Source: Persicobacter sp. CCB-QB2 | GTDB lineage: Bacteria > Bacteroidota > Bacteroidia > Cytophagales > Cyclobacteriaceae | Length of the DNA stretch: 64,000 nt | Assembly (NCBI RefSeq): GCF_001274635.1 | Contig: NZ_LBGV01000001.1 | Coordinates: forward strand, 3,348,001 to 3,412,000 | Reading direction: 5' to 3' | Shown here: piece after piece, positions 45,375 to 54,263 of the stretch | How the letters are laid out: every line of letters begins with the position of its first letter | Position numbering within the stretch: position 1 is the stretch's first letter | Program-made: the position numbers and the translations under genes | The notes under the pieces: generated by a model | The model's database searches: none | What the model was told of the DNA's origin: nothing | The model's input: the letters and a program-made list of their open reading frames with translations, nothing else

Positions 45375-46835
45375 TTAGAATTCCGCCGTACCAGGAGTAC
45401 GTGGGAATGGAATGACGTCGCGAATGTTGGTCATGCCCGTTACGAACAAGATCAAACGCTCAAATCCAAGACCGAATCCGGCATGAGGAGCCGTTCCGAA
45501 TTTACGGGTATCCAGGTACCACCAAACGTGCTCTTCCGGAATGCCCATGGCTTTCACTTTCTCTACCAATACCTCATAACGTTCCTCACGCTGAGAACCT
45601 CCAACGATCTCGCCAATACCCGGGAACAAAATGTCCATGGCGGCAACGGTTTTCTCGTCTTCGTTCAAACGCATGTAGAAGGCCTTGATTTTGGCCGGGT
45701 AGTCTGTTAAAATTACCGGCTTTTTGAAGTGCTTCTCTACCAAGAAACGCTCATGCTCGGATTGCAAATCAGCACCCCACTCTTCAATTTTATATTGGAA
45801 ACGACCTTTCTTGTTTGGCTTAGAGTTTTTCAGGATATCAATCGCCTCTGTATAAGTCAGGCGTTGGAAATCGTTGTTGGCCACAAACTCTAATCTTTCA
45901 ATCAGATTCAATTCGTTTTTCTTATCTGCAGGAAGGTTTTTCTCCTCCTGTAGCGCGCGCTCCTTCAGGAATTCCAAATCTTCACGGCAGTTGTCTAATG
46001 CGTATTTCGCCAGGAATTTCAGGAATTCCTCAGCCAAATCCATATTGTCTTCCAGGTCGGCGAAAGCCACCTCCGGCTCAATCATCCAGAATTCCGCCAG
46101 GTGACGAGTGGTATTAGAATTTTCCGCACGGAATGTCGGACCGAAAGTATAAACTTCCCCTAGTGCCATAGCGCCTAATTCAGCCTCGAGCTGACCGGAT
46201 ACTGTCAGGTTGGTTTCCTTACCGAAAAAATCCTGCTTGAAGTCAATATTGCCTTCCTCATCTTTTGGAGGGTTGGCCAAATCCATGGTGGTAACGCGGA
46301 ACATCTCCCCTGCTCCCTCGGCATCTGAACCGGTGATGATTGGAGTGTGTACGTTCACAAATCCTTTATCATGAAAGAATTTATGGACGGCGAAAATCAT
46401 GGCATGGCGCACACGCATTATCGCACCGAAAGTATTGGAGCGAGGGCGCAGGTGGGCAATCTCTCTTAAAAACTCCAGGCTATGGCGCTTAGGCTGTAAT
46501 GGATAAGTCTCCGGATCAGCCTCCCCTAACACTTCAATGGTCTCGGCATTAAGCTCTACTTTCTGTCCGGCACCTTGTGAAGCGACTAATTGACCCTCAG
46601 CGGAAATACAGGCACCGGTAGTGATGCGCTTCAAAATATCTTCCGAAATATTATTAGGATCAGCAACAATCTGAAGGTTAGCAAGACATGATCCATCGTT
46701 TAAGGCAATGAAGGATACATTTTTATTCCCCCTTTTGGTTCTTACCCAGCCTTTTACGCGAACATTTACATCTACCTGCTCTCCTGTGAGCAGGGCTTTA
46801 ATTTTTGTCCTTTTTGATTCTGCCACTTTACACAA
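45375..46835 (-). CDS. asnS: Asparaginyl-tRNA synthetase
   Basis: 486 residues, class IIb synthetase. N-terminal OB-fold anticodon-binding domain ([20 protein letters not shown] at residues about 17-36). Motif 2 is in [20 protein letters not shown] and motif 3 in [20 protein letters not shown], followed by the end [13 protein letters not shown]. It is AsnS and not AspS because it lacks the large GAD insert and carries the AsnS pattern [18 protein letters not shown]. Charges tRNA-Asn directly with Asn. Divergent from rpoN across a 490-base gap. Confidence 0.96.
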   Translation of the reverse strand: MCKVAESKRTKIKALLTGEQVDVNVRVKGWVRTKRGNKNVSFIALNDGSCLANLQIVADPNNISEDILKRITTGACISAEGQLVASQGAGQKVELNAETIEVLGEADPETYPLQPKRHSLEFLREIAHLRPRSNTFGAIMRVRHAMIFAVHKFFHDKGFVNVHTPIITGSDAEGAGEMFRVTTMDLANPPKDEEGNIDFKQDFFGKETNLTVSGQLEAELGAMALGEVYTFGPTFRAENSNTTRHLAEFWMIEPEVAFADLEDNMDLAEEFLKFLAKYALDNCREDLEFLKERALQEEKNLPADKKNELNLIERLEFVANNDFQRLTYTEAIDILKNSKPNKKGRFQYKIEEWGADLQSEHERFLVEKHFKKPVILTDYPAKIKAFYMRLNEDEKTVAAMDILFPGIGEIVGGSQREERYEVLVEKVKAMGIPEEHVWWYLDTRKFGTAPHAGFGLGFERLILFVTGMTNIRDVIPFPRTPGTAEF

Positions 46836-47327
46836 AGTTTTTAGTTCTAAAACAGCCGATGCATTTCAATTGCATCTAATTAGGCAAAGGAAATACTTTC
46901 AAAACTTATTCACAATCTTCCACCTAGTATTTTGGTACTGGAAATCAATTTGTCCTTTTCTAAGGTGTTTTTTGCGCAATAGATAGATTAAAATTATCTG
47001 TAATTTATTACATGGGTACTTTTTTTTAGGAGGAAAAAGAAATTTGAAAGGTATGTACTGAGTGTTAGATATTTATCGTATTTTGTTCAGGGTGGAAATG
47101 AAAAATCGGCCCAACAAAAACCTATCCAAATTATAGGAAATAGCTGAAAATTTGGTCGATTGAATAACTTTTAAGGGTTTTTATCGGTATTATTAATGTC
47201 TTTTATCAAGAAGAGATTAGAATCGGACATGATTTTGTTTAAATTCCGAAAAATTATCAAAGATTTGCTCGCACTAACAAAAATCTTGCCTTATTTTAGG
47301 TTACAGAAGTAAAAATCACAAAAGCCC
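46836..47327. other. Intergenic region between asnS and rpoN
   Basis: About 490 AT-rich bases with promoters for the two divergent genes expected. AGGAGG at about 47027 is not followed by a usable frame (ATG TAC TGA). No hairpin or repeat stands out. Confidence 0.4.
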
Positions 47328-48779
47328 ATGCAAAAATTAGGACTTACTCAAACGTTATCGCAGAAGCTTTCCCCGCAGCAGATACAGTTTATCAAACTGT
47401 TGCAGGTACCGACAGCTGAGTTGGAAGCACGTGTGGAGGAAGAGCTGGAGGCTAATCCGGCCCTGGAAGAAGGACGTGATGATGCGGAAGATCCCTATGC
47501 GCAACAGGATGATTTTGAAGCTTCAGAAGGTTCTGATGAATATATGGACAATGAAATTAGTGTAGAGGAGTACCTGCATGATGATTTCAGTGGTTATAAA
47601 ATGTACGGCGATGGTAGCGGTGATGAAGAGGAAAAGGATATTCCGATTTCTTCCATGACCACCCTGCAGGAGCAGCTCAAAGACCAACTGAGCTTTCTTC
47701 CTCTTAATGATCATCAAAAGTTATTGGGAGAGCAGCTGATTGGTAGTATTGAGAATGACGGTTATATCCGTCGTGATCTGGAAATGATCGTGAATGACCT
47801 GGCTTTTTCCCGAAATATTGAGACTAATCTGGAGGAATTGGAATCGGTATTGGTGCAGATCCAACAATTTGATCCGGCCGGTATTGCGGCCCGTGATCTG
47901 CAGGAATGTTTGCTGCTGCAGCTGAAGCGTCGTCAGGATCCGGATGAAGCAACGGAAGATGCGATCCGCATCATGGAGGAATGTTTTAATGATTTTACCA
48001 AAAAGCATTATGAGAAAATCATGCGTCGTCTGAATATTAAAGAGGAGGATCGCCTAAGGGATGCTTTTGAAACCATTGTTAGACTAAACCCCAAACCGGG
48101 CGGGATTACGGAAGGTCTGGTGAAAAATCAATATTTAATTCCGGACTTTATCCTGACCAATGATAATGGCAAGTTGGATTTGAGTCTGAATTCCAAAAAT
48201 GCTCCTGACCTGAAAGTCAGTCGTTCTTATGCGGAAATGATGGACGCTTATGATAAGAGTGACAAAAAGGATAAGAATTTGCGGGATACGGTCATGTTTG
48301 TGAAGCAAAAGCTGGATGCGGCCAAATGGTTTATTGACGCCATTCGTCAGCGTCAGGAAACCTTGCTCAATACCATGGGATGTATTTTGGTGCATCAGAA
48401 TGAATTTTTCCTTACCGGAGATGAGGCCAAGTTGAGGCCAATGATTCTGAAAGATATTGCTGATAAAATTGAAATGGATATTTCGACCGTTTCTCGTGTA
48501 GCGAATAGTAAAGCGATTCAGACGGAATTCGGGATTTTTCCTTTGAAATATTTCTTCTCAGAAGGGATCACCACTGACACCGGAGAGGATGTTTCCAGTC
48601 GGGAAGTGAAGCATGTATTGAAAGGCCTGATTGATGAGGAAGATAAGAAAAAGCCGCTTTCAGATGATAAACTGGAGAAATTGCTCAAAGATAAAGGCTA
48701 CAAAATTGCCCGCCGGACTGTCGCCAAATACCGGGAGCAACTCAATATTCCCGTAGCACGATTAAGAAAACAGATTTAA
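47328..48779 (+). CDS. rpoN: RNA polymerase sigma-54 factor
   Basis: 483 residues. N-terminal Gln/Leu-rich activator-interacting region (LTQTLSQKLSPQQIQFIKLL), an acidic linker (about 45-110), the core-binding region, a helix-turn-helix (MDISTVSRVANSKAIQTEFG with the preceding LRPMILKDIADKIE), and the RpoN box ARRTVAKYREQLNIPVARLR near the end. It recruits polymerase to -24/-12 promoters that need AAA+ activators; no activator gene is in this window. Monocistronic or linked to the PAP2-like gene 97 bases later. Confidence 0.96.
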   Translation: MQKLGLTQTLSQKLSPQQIQFIKLLQVPTAELEARVEEELEANPALEEGRDDAEDPYAQQDDFEASEGSDEYMDNEISVEEYLHDDFSGYKMYGDGSGDEEEKDIPISSMTTLQEQLKDQLSFLPLNDHQKLLGEQLIGSIENDGYIRRDLEMIVNDLAFSRNIETNLEELESVLVQIQQFDPAGIAARDLQECLLLQLKRRQDPDEATEDAIRIMEECFNDFTKKHYEKIMRRLNIKEEDRLRDAFETIVRLNPKPGGITEGLVKNQYLIPDFILTNDNGKLDLSLNSKNAPDLKVSRSYAEMMDAYDKSDKKDKNLRDTVMFVKQKLDAAKWFIDAIRQRQETLLNTMGCILVHQNEFFLTGDEAKLRPMILKDIADKIEMDISTVSRVANSKAIQTEFGIFPLKYFFSEGITTDTGEDVSSREVKHVLKGLIDEEDKKKPLSDDKLEKLLKDKGYKIARRTVAKYREQLNIPVARLRKQI

Positions 48780-48785
48780 TAGCAG

Positions 48786-48814
48786 GCCCAATTCAATTGG
48801 GCTTTGTATTTTTG
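48786..48814 (+). terminator. Terminator-like palindrome after rpoN
   Basis: GCCCAATT-C-AATTGGGC (48786-48802), followed by TTTGTATTTTTG. The stem is perfect but the T tract is broken, so read-through to the next gene is possible. Confidence 0.55.
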
Positions 48815-48876
48815 AGACAGTAGGATTTAGTCCGTGTATTTTTAGATATTATATTTTTAAGCCAAATTCTCCCAAA

Positions 48877-49551
48877 TTGTCTTTACCAGTAGAACAGCAG
48901 GCCATCAATCAAACGTCAAAATTTTCCGTGAACCGTACCCTCGCACACATAATATCTGTATTGTCGCATCCTTTATTGATGTGTACCTATTTTAGTGCAA
49001 TAGTGGTTTACCTTTTTCCTTTCCTGGTGGAGTTACCACCTCAGGCATTAAATCTGAAATTTGTGGGGGTGATGTTTTTGATAACCTCAGCACTTCCCTT
49101 GTCCTCTTTACTAATTATGGCGGTTAGTCGGAAGTTGGTAAAGTCTTTGAAAATGGAAAGCCGAGAGGAGCGGATTTTACCTTTTTTCTTTGTGTCTTTT
49201 TTTTACGGGCTAACGGCCTATATGCTTCATGAACAATGGGGATTGACGGGCCCATTTTGGAAGGCGGTAGTCATCATGACTTTTTTAATTTTCCTTCTTT
49301 CCTGCATAACCCTTTTCTATAAAATCAGTGTACACAGTGCTGGCTGGGGTGGGTTGTTAGGCTTTGTGCTGGCATTCCAGTTGAGCCAACCCGTGGAAGG
49401 CGTAATGGAACTGATGGCTTTAATTACCCTTTTTTCAGGACTTACGATGAGTGCTCGTTTGTATTTAAATGCCCACAAGCCCGATGAGGTTTATTGGGGA
49501 TGGCTATTAGGCATGGTCGTTTGTTTTGGCGGAGCCAGTTTTTTTATGTAA
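48877..49551 (+). CDS. PAP2-like membrane phosphatase family protein
   Basis: 224 residues, six or more membrane helices. The segment YKISVHSAGWGGLLGF (about residues 148-163) is like the second PAP2 signature with its His, and the N-terminal HIISVLSHPLLMCTY starts the first helix. The other PAP2 signature motifs are weak, so enzyme activity is uncertain. In Bacteroidota genomes a similar gene is often found near rpoN and asnS. The start is a problem: no ATG exists before Met 35, so TTG 48877 is used, giving a 20-residue cytoplasmic leader. A frameshift in a longer leader cannot be excluded. Confidence 0.6.
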   Translation: MSLPVEQQAINQTSKFSVNRTLAHIISVLSHPLLMCTYFSAIVVYLFPFLVELPPQALNLKFVGVMFLITSALPLSSLLIMAVSRKLVKSLKMESREERILPFFFVSFFYGLTAYMLHEQWGLTGPFWKAVVIMTFLIFLLSCITLFYKISVHSAGWGGLLGFVLAFQLSQPVEGVMELMALITLFSGLTMSARLYLNAHKPDEVYWGWLLGMVVCFGGASFFM

Positions 49552-50595
49552 TCAGGCGATAGTCTCTCCGATCAGATTATTCAGATTAGCATAAAAGCGG
49601 TGTCGATTTTCGTCTTTGCTGCTGAGCCTTTGGAAAATGTCAATCGACTGAAGCAATTGTAGCACTGGCTTCTTTCCATAATAAATAGCTTCAATGGCGG
49701 CATGCTGCAGTTTATTGGTTTCGATTAAATCCGGAAGTAGATTCATATTGCCCCACAGGTCTCCCGCCAGCTTTTCAAATGTTCCCGCATCTCCTGTTAC
49801 TTCGGAAGGCATGGCCCATTGCACACTATTTTGTTCGGCCAATGTTTTAAGAATATCAAAGACTGCGGATTGATTGTCTTTTTGAAGGAAGACTTCCTGA
49901 TCCAGTAATATATTCAGCTGCTTTCCCTCCTCTTCCATTAAATATGCCACATATCGTTCTGGGCTGACCTGCTGAAGCAGGGAGGCTGCCCGATAGTTCA
50001 GTTGTTGCGTTATTCCGGCATTGCCGGCAATAATTTCCAGATCAGATCCCTCCGCCGGATGCATTTGGTTATAAGGAAATCCAAATCCCCAGGTGATGAT
50101 GTTTCGAATATTCCGCTTTTCTAATGCTGGATATAAGGAAGGGTGAAATAATAAAGCGGGTCCGCAATAAGTCTCCACATTCGAATCGAAGCATGCTTTT
50201 ATCTGTTTTTGATGCAGCTGAATTTGTTCCTCCAGCTGATCATCGTTTAGGAGGTAAGACAATCCATTATAGTAAGTCGCACAGGAAAAGCCAATATTGC
50301 CCCTTTGTTTCAACACTCGCAATTTCTCCAGCATTTCCGGATAAAAACGTTCCAGACTTTGTAATAGCGAGGCAGAAAACTGGAGCATACAGAAGAAATC
50401 AGAATGTTGGCTGGTGATTTCCTGAATCTGATCCAGCCAGGGTCCTCCAATACGGTGAACCCATTCCAATGTATCCGCCTCCATTTTTTCCTGATCCAAA
50501 AGTACCTGTGGATTTGGCGCAAAAAAATGACTTTTCCTCAGGCTTAAGTCCTGGTGAAACTGCCAGTGGAGGAATATGCGTTTGCTATTTTTCAT
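49552..50595 (-). CDS. Glycoside hydrolase family 57-like protein
   Basis: 347 residues, shorter than typical GH57 alpha-amylases (over 400). The N-terminal barrel start RIFLHWQFHQDLSLRK replaces the usual HQPYR-type opening, and the middle segment NIGFSCATYYNGLSYLL with YCGPALLFHPSLYPALEKRN follows the GH57 barrel order; the family Glu and Asp catalytic positions are not certain. The best support is context: its start codon overlaps the stop of the GT4 glycogen-synthase-like gene by 4 bases (ATGA), a pairing common in Bacteroidota glucan metabolism. It may hydrolyse or rearrange alpha-1,4-glucans in the cytoplasm. Confidence 0.65.
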   Translation of the reverse strand: MKNSKRIFLHWQFHQDLSLRKSHFFAPNPQVLLDQEKMEADTLEWVHRIGGPWLDQIQEITSQHSDFFCMLQFSASLLQSLERFYPEMLEKLRVLKQRGNIGFSCATYYNGLSYLLNDDQLEEQIQLHQKQIKACFDSNVETYCGPALLFHPSLYPALEKRNIRNIITWGFGFPYNQMHPAEGSDLEIIAGNAGITQQLNYRAASLLQQVSPERYVAYLMEEEGKQLNILLDQEVFLQKDNQSAVFDILKTLAEQNSVQWAMPSEVTGDAGTFEKLAGDLWGNMNLLPDLIETNKLQHAAIEAIYYGKKPVLQLLQSIDIFQRLSSKDENRHRFYANLNNLIGETIA

Positions 50596-52055
50596 GGTAC
50601 CAAAGCCTCTTCTTCTAAATGCGTATTGGTTGGGGACTCTCCTGCTGCCATTAAAGTGTTTTCAGAAGTTTGAGCCGCTACGATCTGTTGGTAAATTTTC
50701 TTGATCTTATAAGCCGAAGTTCCCCAGGTGGCATTTTTTAAATCCATATAGGCGGCTTCTTTTTGCGCTGCTCTGTGATAATCATCCTTGAGCAAGGCAA
50801 TAATTTCCTGCGCCATTCGTCTGGATTGCTTGATGCCAACTTTTGGTGCGGAGCGTAAGACCTCCCCGGCTCCTGCTCGGTTAGTCAGAATGACAGGAAT
50901 ACCCAGCATTGCAGCTTCCAGGGCCGTCAGGCCAAAGGGTTCCGAATTAGAAGTGAGACAATAAACATCTGCCATGGCAAAGATTTCCTGCACTTGCTCA
51001 TGTGGCATATAGCCGGTGAAATGGCATTTCCCGATCAGGGTTGGGGATGCCGCTCTTTCAATGACCCGTGCATACTGATCCCCATCGCCCACCACCACAA
51101 ATCGGCAATCGGGGCAATGCTCCAGCACTTTCTCCGCGACTTCCACAAACATTTCCGGATTCTTCTGCTGGGTGAGCCTGCCGGCAAACATGACCAACGG
51201 ATTCGGGAAAGGTTTGGCTTTTCGCTCTACCTGATGCCAACTGATGCCATTATGCACATGGGTGATTTTGCGTACATCGCAGTCATATTCCTGAATGAGC
51301 TTACCTGCGGTATATCGACTGACCGGGATAATGCGGTCAGCAGTTTTCATCATTTCCCGCTCTATATGGGTGATGTAATCTTCCTGGGTCAGGCCACTCC
51401 GGTCATATTGCAGGGAATGGACATGCGCCACCAAAGGTTTACCGGTGATCGCCTTCAGGGCCATGGCTGCTGGGAAGGTCATCCAGTCATGGGCATGGAT
51501 AATGTCAAAATCAAATTCATCCGCCATCACCTTCACATATTCGGCATAGGCTTTTACCTTATGAATAAGATTATCTCCATAAACAGGCCCCACTTTAAAG
51601 ACATTAGGGATATCCGGGAAAACTTCCTGACTGACCGGTAAAGGAATTAATTTTTCCACAGTGGTCGGTGTGGCCGGAATTTGTTTTTTGTATTGTATCT
51701 CCCGATAGGTCGTCACTGGTCGAAAGCCGTGAACAGCTTCTTCGTAAGTTTGTGGTACGGAGGTTTTGATGTCGCTGTAAGGGTCCAGGTTGACATCAAT
51801 ATAGCGCGTTTTTTTTACGAATTCCGTGTAAGCTTCATGCCCTTTTTCCTCCAGAATTTCGTTGATCTCCACCTCATCCATGCCATAGGTGGTGACTTGT
51901 TCAATGCGGTAGGCCTGATCTGCCCGGGGGAGAATCAGGCTGATATCCACGAGTCTGCTGAGGGCTTTACATAATTCCAGAGAGGCAATTCCTAGTCCTC
52001 CGTTCAGAAGGGGAGGGAACTCCCAGCCCAGCATGAGTATTTTTTGATTTGGCAT
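50592..52055 (-). CDS. GT4-family glycosyltransferase, glycogen-synthase-like
   Basis: 487 residues from ATG 52055 (MPNQKILMLGWEFPPLLNGG). A longer frame to 52157 would add 34 residues ending next to a repeat and is not chosen. It has the two Rossmann domains of GT-B enzymes: WEFPPLLNGGLGIASLELC (donor loop) at the N-terminus, FDIIHAHDWMTFPAA, and the C-terminal GRLTQQKNPEMFVEVAEKV, SEPFGLTALEAAMLGIPVI with the EX7E motif. It resembles ADP/UDP-glucose glycogen synthases of Bacteroidota. The GH57-like gene overlaps its stop by 4 bases, so the two work as a pair in storage glucan turnover, which is inference from context. Confidence 0.85.
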   Translation of the reverse strand: MPNQKILMLGWEFPPLLNGGLGIASLELCKALSRLVDISLILPRADQAYRIEQVTTYGMDEVEINEILEEKGHEAYTEFVKKTRYIDVNLDPYSDIKTSVPQTYEEAVHGFRPVTTYREIQYKKQIPATPTTVEKLIPLPVSQEVFPDIPNVFKVGPVYGDNLIHKVKAYAEYVKVMADEFDFDIIHAHDWMTFPAAMALKAITGKPLVAHVHSLQYDRSGLTQEDYITHIEREMMKTADRIIPVSRYTAGKLIQEYDCDVRKITHVHNGISWHQVERKAKPFPNPLVMFAGRLTQQKNPEMFVEVAEKVLEHCPDCRFVVVGDGDQYARVIERAASPTLIGKCHFTGYMPHEQVQEIFAMADVYCLTSNSEPFGLTALEAAMLGIPVILTNRAGAGEVLRSAPKVGIKQSRRMAQEIIALLKDDYHRAAQKEAAYMDLKNATWGTSAYKIKKIYQQIVAAQTSENTLMAAGESPTNTHLEEEALVP

Positions 52056-52158
52056 GATATGGGTGAAAAAATTATGAAATGCTGAACCCGGATTATTCAT
52101 GTTTAAACCCTCCTTTGGCTGCATGGCGGAAAAAGGAAGGAATTTTTCCTGTTCCAAA

Positions 52159-52303
52159 TTTTTCCAAGAGAGCAGATGAAGGTGGAGAAAGCGAGCTTGC
52201 CTAAATCGGGGCTATGAACAAATCAGCAGTTATAGCATTATTGATTTGAAAATAAACTGTTTAAGACGAGTCGGTTAATTTGGCGATGAATAATTCGGAT
52301 TAA
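52159..52303 (-). repeat. Dispersed repeat, partial copy on the minus strand
   Basis: Read on the minus strand it begins TTAATCCGAATTATTCATCG (52303 downward) and contains ATAGCCCCGATTTAGGCAAG, CTCGCTTTCTCC, CATCTGCTCTCTTGGAAAAA, matching unit 2 at 31224-31370 block by block. The AACTCGAAATAGG half is missing, as if cut off at the start of the GT4 gene. Confidence 0.7.
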
Positions 52304-52386
52304 CTACCAGGGCAGTTTGTTATAAGCAAGTAAAGGAATTCCCCCGAATAATAAATAAAAATCAGTTGTAATTTTTATTATGATTA

Positions 52387-53139
52387 TTAGTTGTTATTGT
52401 AATTTTCCTTAATGCGCAAAACCTCCTCCAAAAGCGCAGGTTCACGCTCCAGGCTGTTTCCCATCACAATTAAGTCGGCCCCCGCTGCCCAGGCCCAGGC
52501 CGCTTTGTCAGCGGTGTTGATTCCGCCTCCGACGATCAGAGGAATGTCCAATACGTCTTTCACTTGTCGGATGGTTTGGCTACTTACCGCTTCTAAGGCC
52601 CCGCTCCCTGCTTCCAGGTAAATGAGTTTCATTCCCAAAAATTGGCCGGCCAGGGCAGTATTGGCAATAAGCGTAGGTTCATCAGCAGGAAGGGGTACGG
52701 TCTGACTTACTGCTGCCACCGAAGTGATTTTTCCTCCATCTATCAGAATATAGCCAGTGGGAATACTCTCCAGTCCCCATTTTTTGAGTTGGGGGGCAGC
52801 TTTGATGTGATGTCCTATCAAAAATTCCGGATTTCTTCCCGAAATCAGAGAAAGGAACAGTAAGGCATCGGCCTTTTGAGAAATTTGGTTGGAATGGCCC
52901 GGAAATAAGAGTACCGGAATATGGGTATGTTCTTTTATTACATTGACGGCCTTTTCCGTATAACCTTCCGGAACTCGGCTACCGCCCACGAATATGAAAT
53001 CAACCCCTGATTCCTGACATTTTTCTAGCAGAGGCGTTAAGCTTTCATGGTCATGGGCTTTATCAGGGTCAATTAAAACCGCCAGCATTTTTTTTGCGGA
53101 GGTTTGCTTTTTTACAATGGTTGGGTAAATATGATTCAT
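52387..53139 (-). CDS. Geranylgeranylglyceryl phosphate synthase (GGGPS/PcrB family)
   Basis: 250 residues from ATG 53139 (MNHIYPTIVKKQTSAKKML); the frame goes on to 53172 but the shorter start fits the 1-base spacing after the upstream gene. TIM-barrel prenyltransferase. Key pieces are AVLIDPDKAHD (substrate Asp), FIFVGGSRVPEG, VLLFPGHSNQIS, YLEAGSGALEAVS (glycerol-phosphate site, with YxEaGSGA) and LIVGGGINTADKA, AGADLIVMGNSLE. Joins sn-glycerol-1-phosphate to a geranylgeranyl or related diphosphate. Bacterial versions occur in Bacteroidota and Bacilli. The role of the resulting ether lipid in this bacterium is unknown. Confidence 0.88.
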   Translation of the reverse strand: MNHIYPTIVKKQTSAKKMLAVLIDPDKAHDHESLTPLLEKCQESGVDFIFVGGSRVPEGYTEKAVNVIKEHTHIPVLLFPGHSNQISQKADALLFLSLISGRNPEFLIGHHIKAAPQLKKWGLESIPTGYILIDGGKITSVAAVSQTVPLPADEPTLIANTALAGQFLGMKLIYLEAGSGALEAVSSQTIRQVKDVLDIPLIVGGGINTADKAAWAWAAGADLIVMGNSLEREPALLEEVLRIKENYNNN

Positions 53140-53140
53140 G

Positions 53141-53539
53141 CTATTCTTCCCCCATTTTTCCGGAGAGTTCATTTTGCATTTTTTGTTTCGCTAAGCTTAC
53201 CAGGAAGTAAACGAGATTTTCAGCCAGGGACTTTTTGATGGTATTGCCCAGGTCTTTATCTCCTTTTGATGCTTCCACTGTTGGTGCTGCAGGAGCTGCT
53301 GCTGCCATGGGTGCGCTATGAGAGGTGTTTTTCTTTTTCGAACCACTGATCCAGCTGATGACTTTCAGTCCAATGTATCCACCCAAAATACCAAGAGAGG
53401 TCTTAGTTACCTTTTTACCCATATTGACCGTATCGTTCTTAATGCCAATCAGGTCATTGGTTAAGGCAGTAAGCTGTTCATTATTTTGCTTCTTAAGCTC
53501 CAGCTTACGGGCTTTGAATTTGCTTTTTACATCATTCAT
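53141..53539 (-). CDS. Hypothetical membrane-associated protein of a holin-like pair
   Basis: 132 residues. A basic coiled-coil-like start (KSKFKARKLELKKQNNEQLT), one hydrophobic segment (LGILGGYIGLKVISWISG), an Ala/Pro-rich linker (MAAAAPAAPTVEASK) and a second amphipathic or membrane segment (LAENLVYFLVSLAKQ). It overlaps the holin-like gene by 8 bases and ends 1 base before the GGGPS start, so the three form one operon. No family name is certain; its partner suggests an envelope role. Confidence 0.6.
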   Translation of the reverse strand: MNDVKSKFKARKLELKKQNNEQLTALTNDLIGIKNDTVNMGKKVTKTSLGILGGYIGLKVISWISGSKKKNTSHSAPMAAAAPAAPTVEASKGDKDLGNTIKKSLAENLVYFLVSLAKQKMQNELSGKMGEE

Positions 53540-53891
53540 TGGTTTCCTCCTCCATGGTTTCCATTATTTCATAGAACCAGTTCATAATGGTATTAATTAT
53601 TTTTGCTCTGAGAGCCGCGATCAGCACAATGATCAACAAATAAAAACCGGCAATGATTACAAAGCCCAGATAAACGCTATTGAGTACAGCATTGAGAAAA
53701 TACCCCAGCGCTATGGTGGCAAATAGAAAGAATAAGCCGAATAGGAAAATGAGCACTATAGAAATTAATGCGCGTGAAAGTACCCAGGCCGCTTGTTCCC
53801 CCACCTGTAATTTCGCCAGTTCTATTCTGGACTCCACATAGCCGGTGAGGTTACTGACCAGGCTTTCTATATTTGATGTTTCTTTTTTCAT
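53532..53891 (-). CDS. Phage holin-like (Holin-X, DUF1469 type) membrane protein
   Basis: 119 residues. N-terminal amphipathic helix (SLVSNLTGYVESRIELAKLQV), two long membrane helices (ALISIVLIFLFGLFFLFAT and LNSVYLGFVIIAGFYLLII) and an acidic end (YEIMETMEEETNE). This layout is that of the PF07332 family, named after actinobacterial holins but common in Bacteroidota as a housekeeping membrane protein. First gene of the operon with 53141-53539 and GGGPS. The coupling to an ether-lipid synthase suggests a lipid or membrane-homeostasis role and not lysis. Confidence 0.7.
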   Translation of the reverse strand: MKKETSNIESLVSNLTGYVESRIELAKLQVGEQAAWVLSRALISIVLIFLFGLFFLFATIALGYFLNAVLNSVYLGFVIIAGFYLLIIVLIAALRAKIINTIMNWFYEIMETMEEETNE

Positions 53892-54263
53892 ATGATCATC
53901 TCAACTCAACAGGGCCGCTTCGGGGAGTGCCTGTTGATTATTGGCGGTATTGCTTTACGAATTTAGAGGAATATCTGAAAAATATTATTTCACACCCTCA
54001 AATTATAAAAATAGAAGGTAGAGAAGTAAGAATTTAATAAAAAATAAAGGGCTTTTCGTACATTGAGCAAATCGCCGGCAGGCTTTAGTGCATTTGAAAA
54101 TCATCCACTGGATCACCTGGTCCTGGAGGCCAGTTTTAGGGCCGATTCAGGGCCCTAATTCACCTAACGATTAGGAATAATCCAAAAGTAATAAAGGGTC
54201 TTTAATGAGCTTTTGGCAGAAGGAGAGTTTAAGAATGCGCATCACATTAAATGCGGAAGGTCC
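53892..54263. other. Intergenic region before murF-alr
   Basis: About 370 bases between divergent genes. It holds one clear hairpin, TTAGGGCC (54136-54143) with GGCCCTAA (54151-54158), not followed by T and so not a terminator; it may be a regulatory element of murF-alr. A TTG start at 54213 would add 17 residues to the murF-alr product and is not preferred. Confidence 0.45.
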
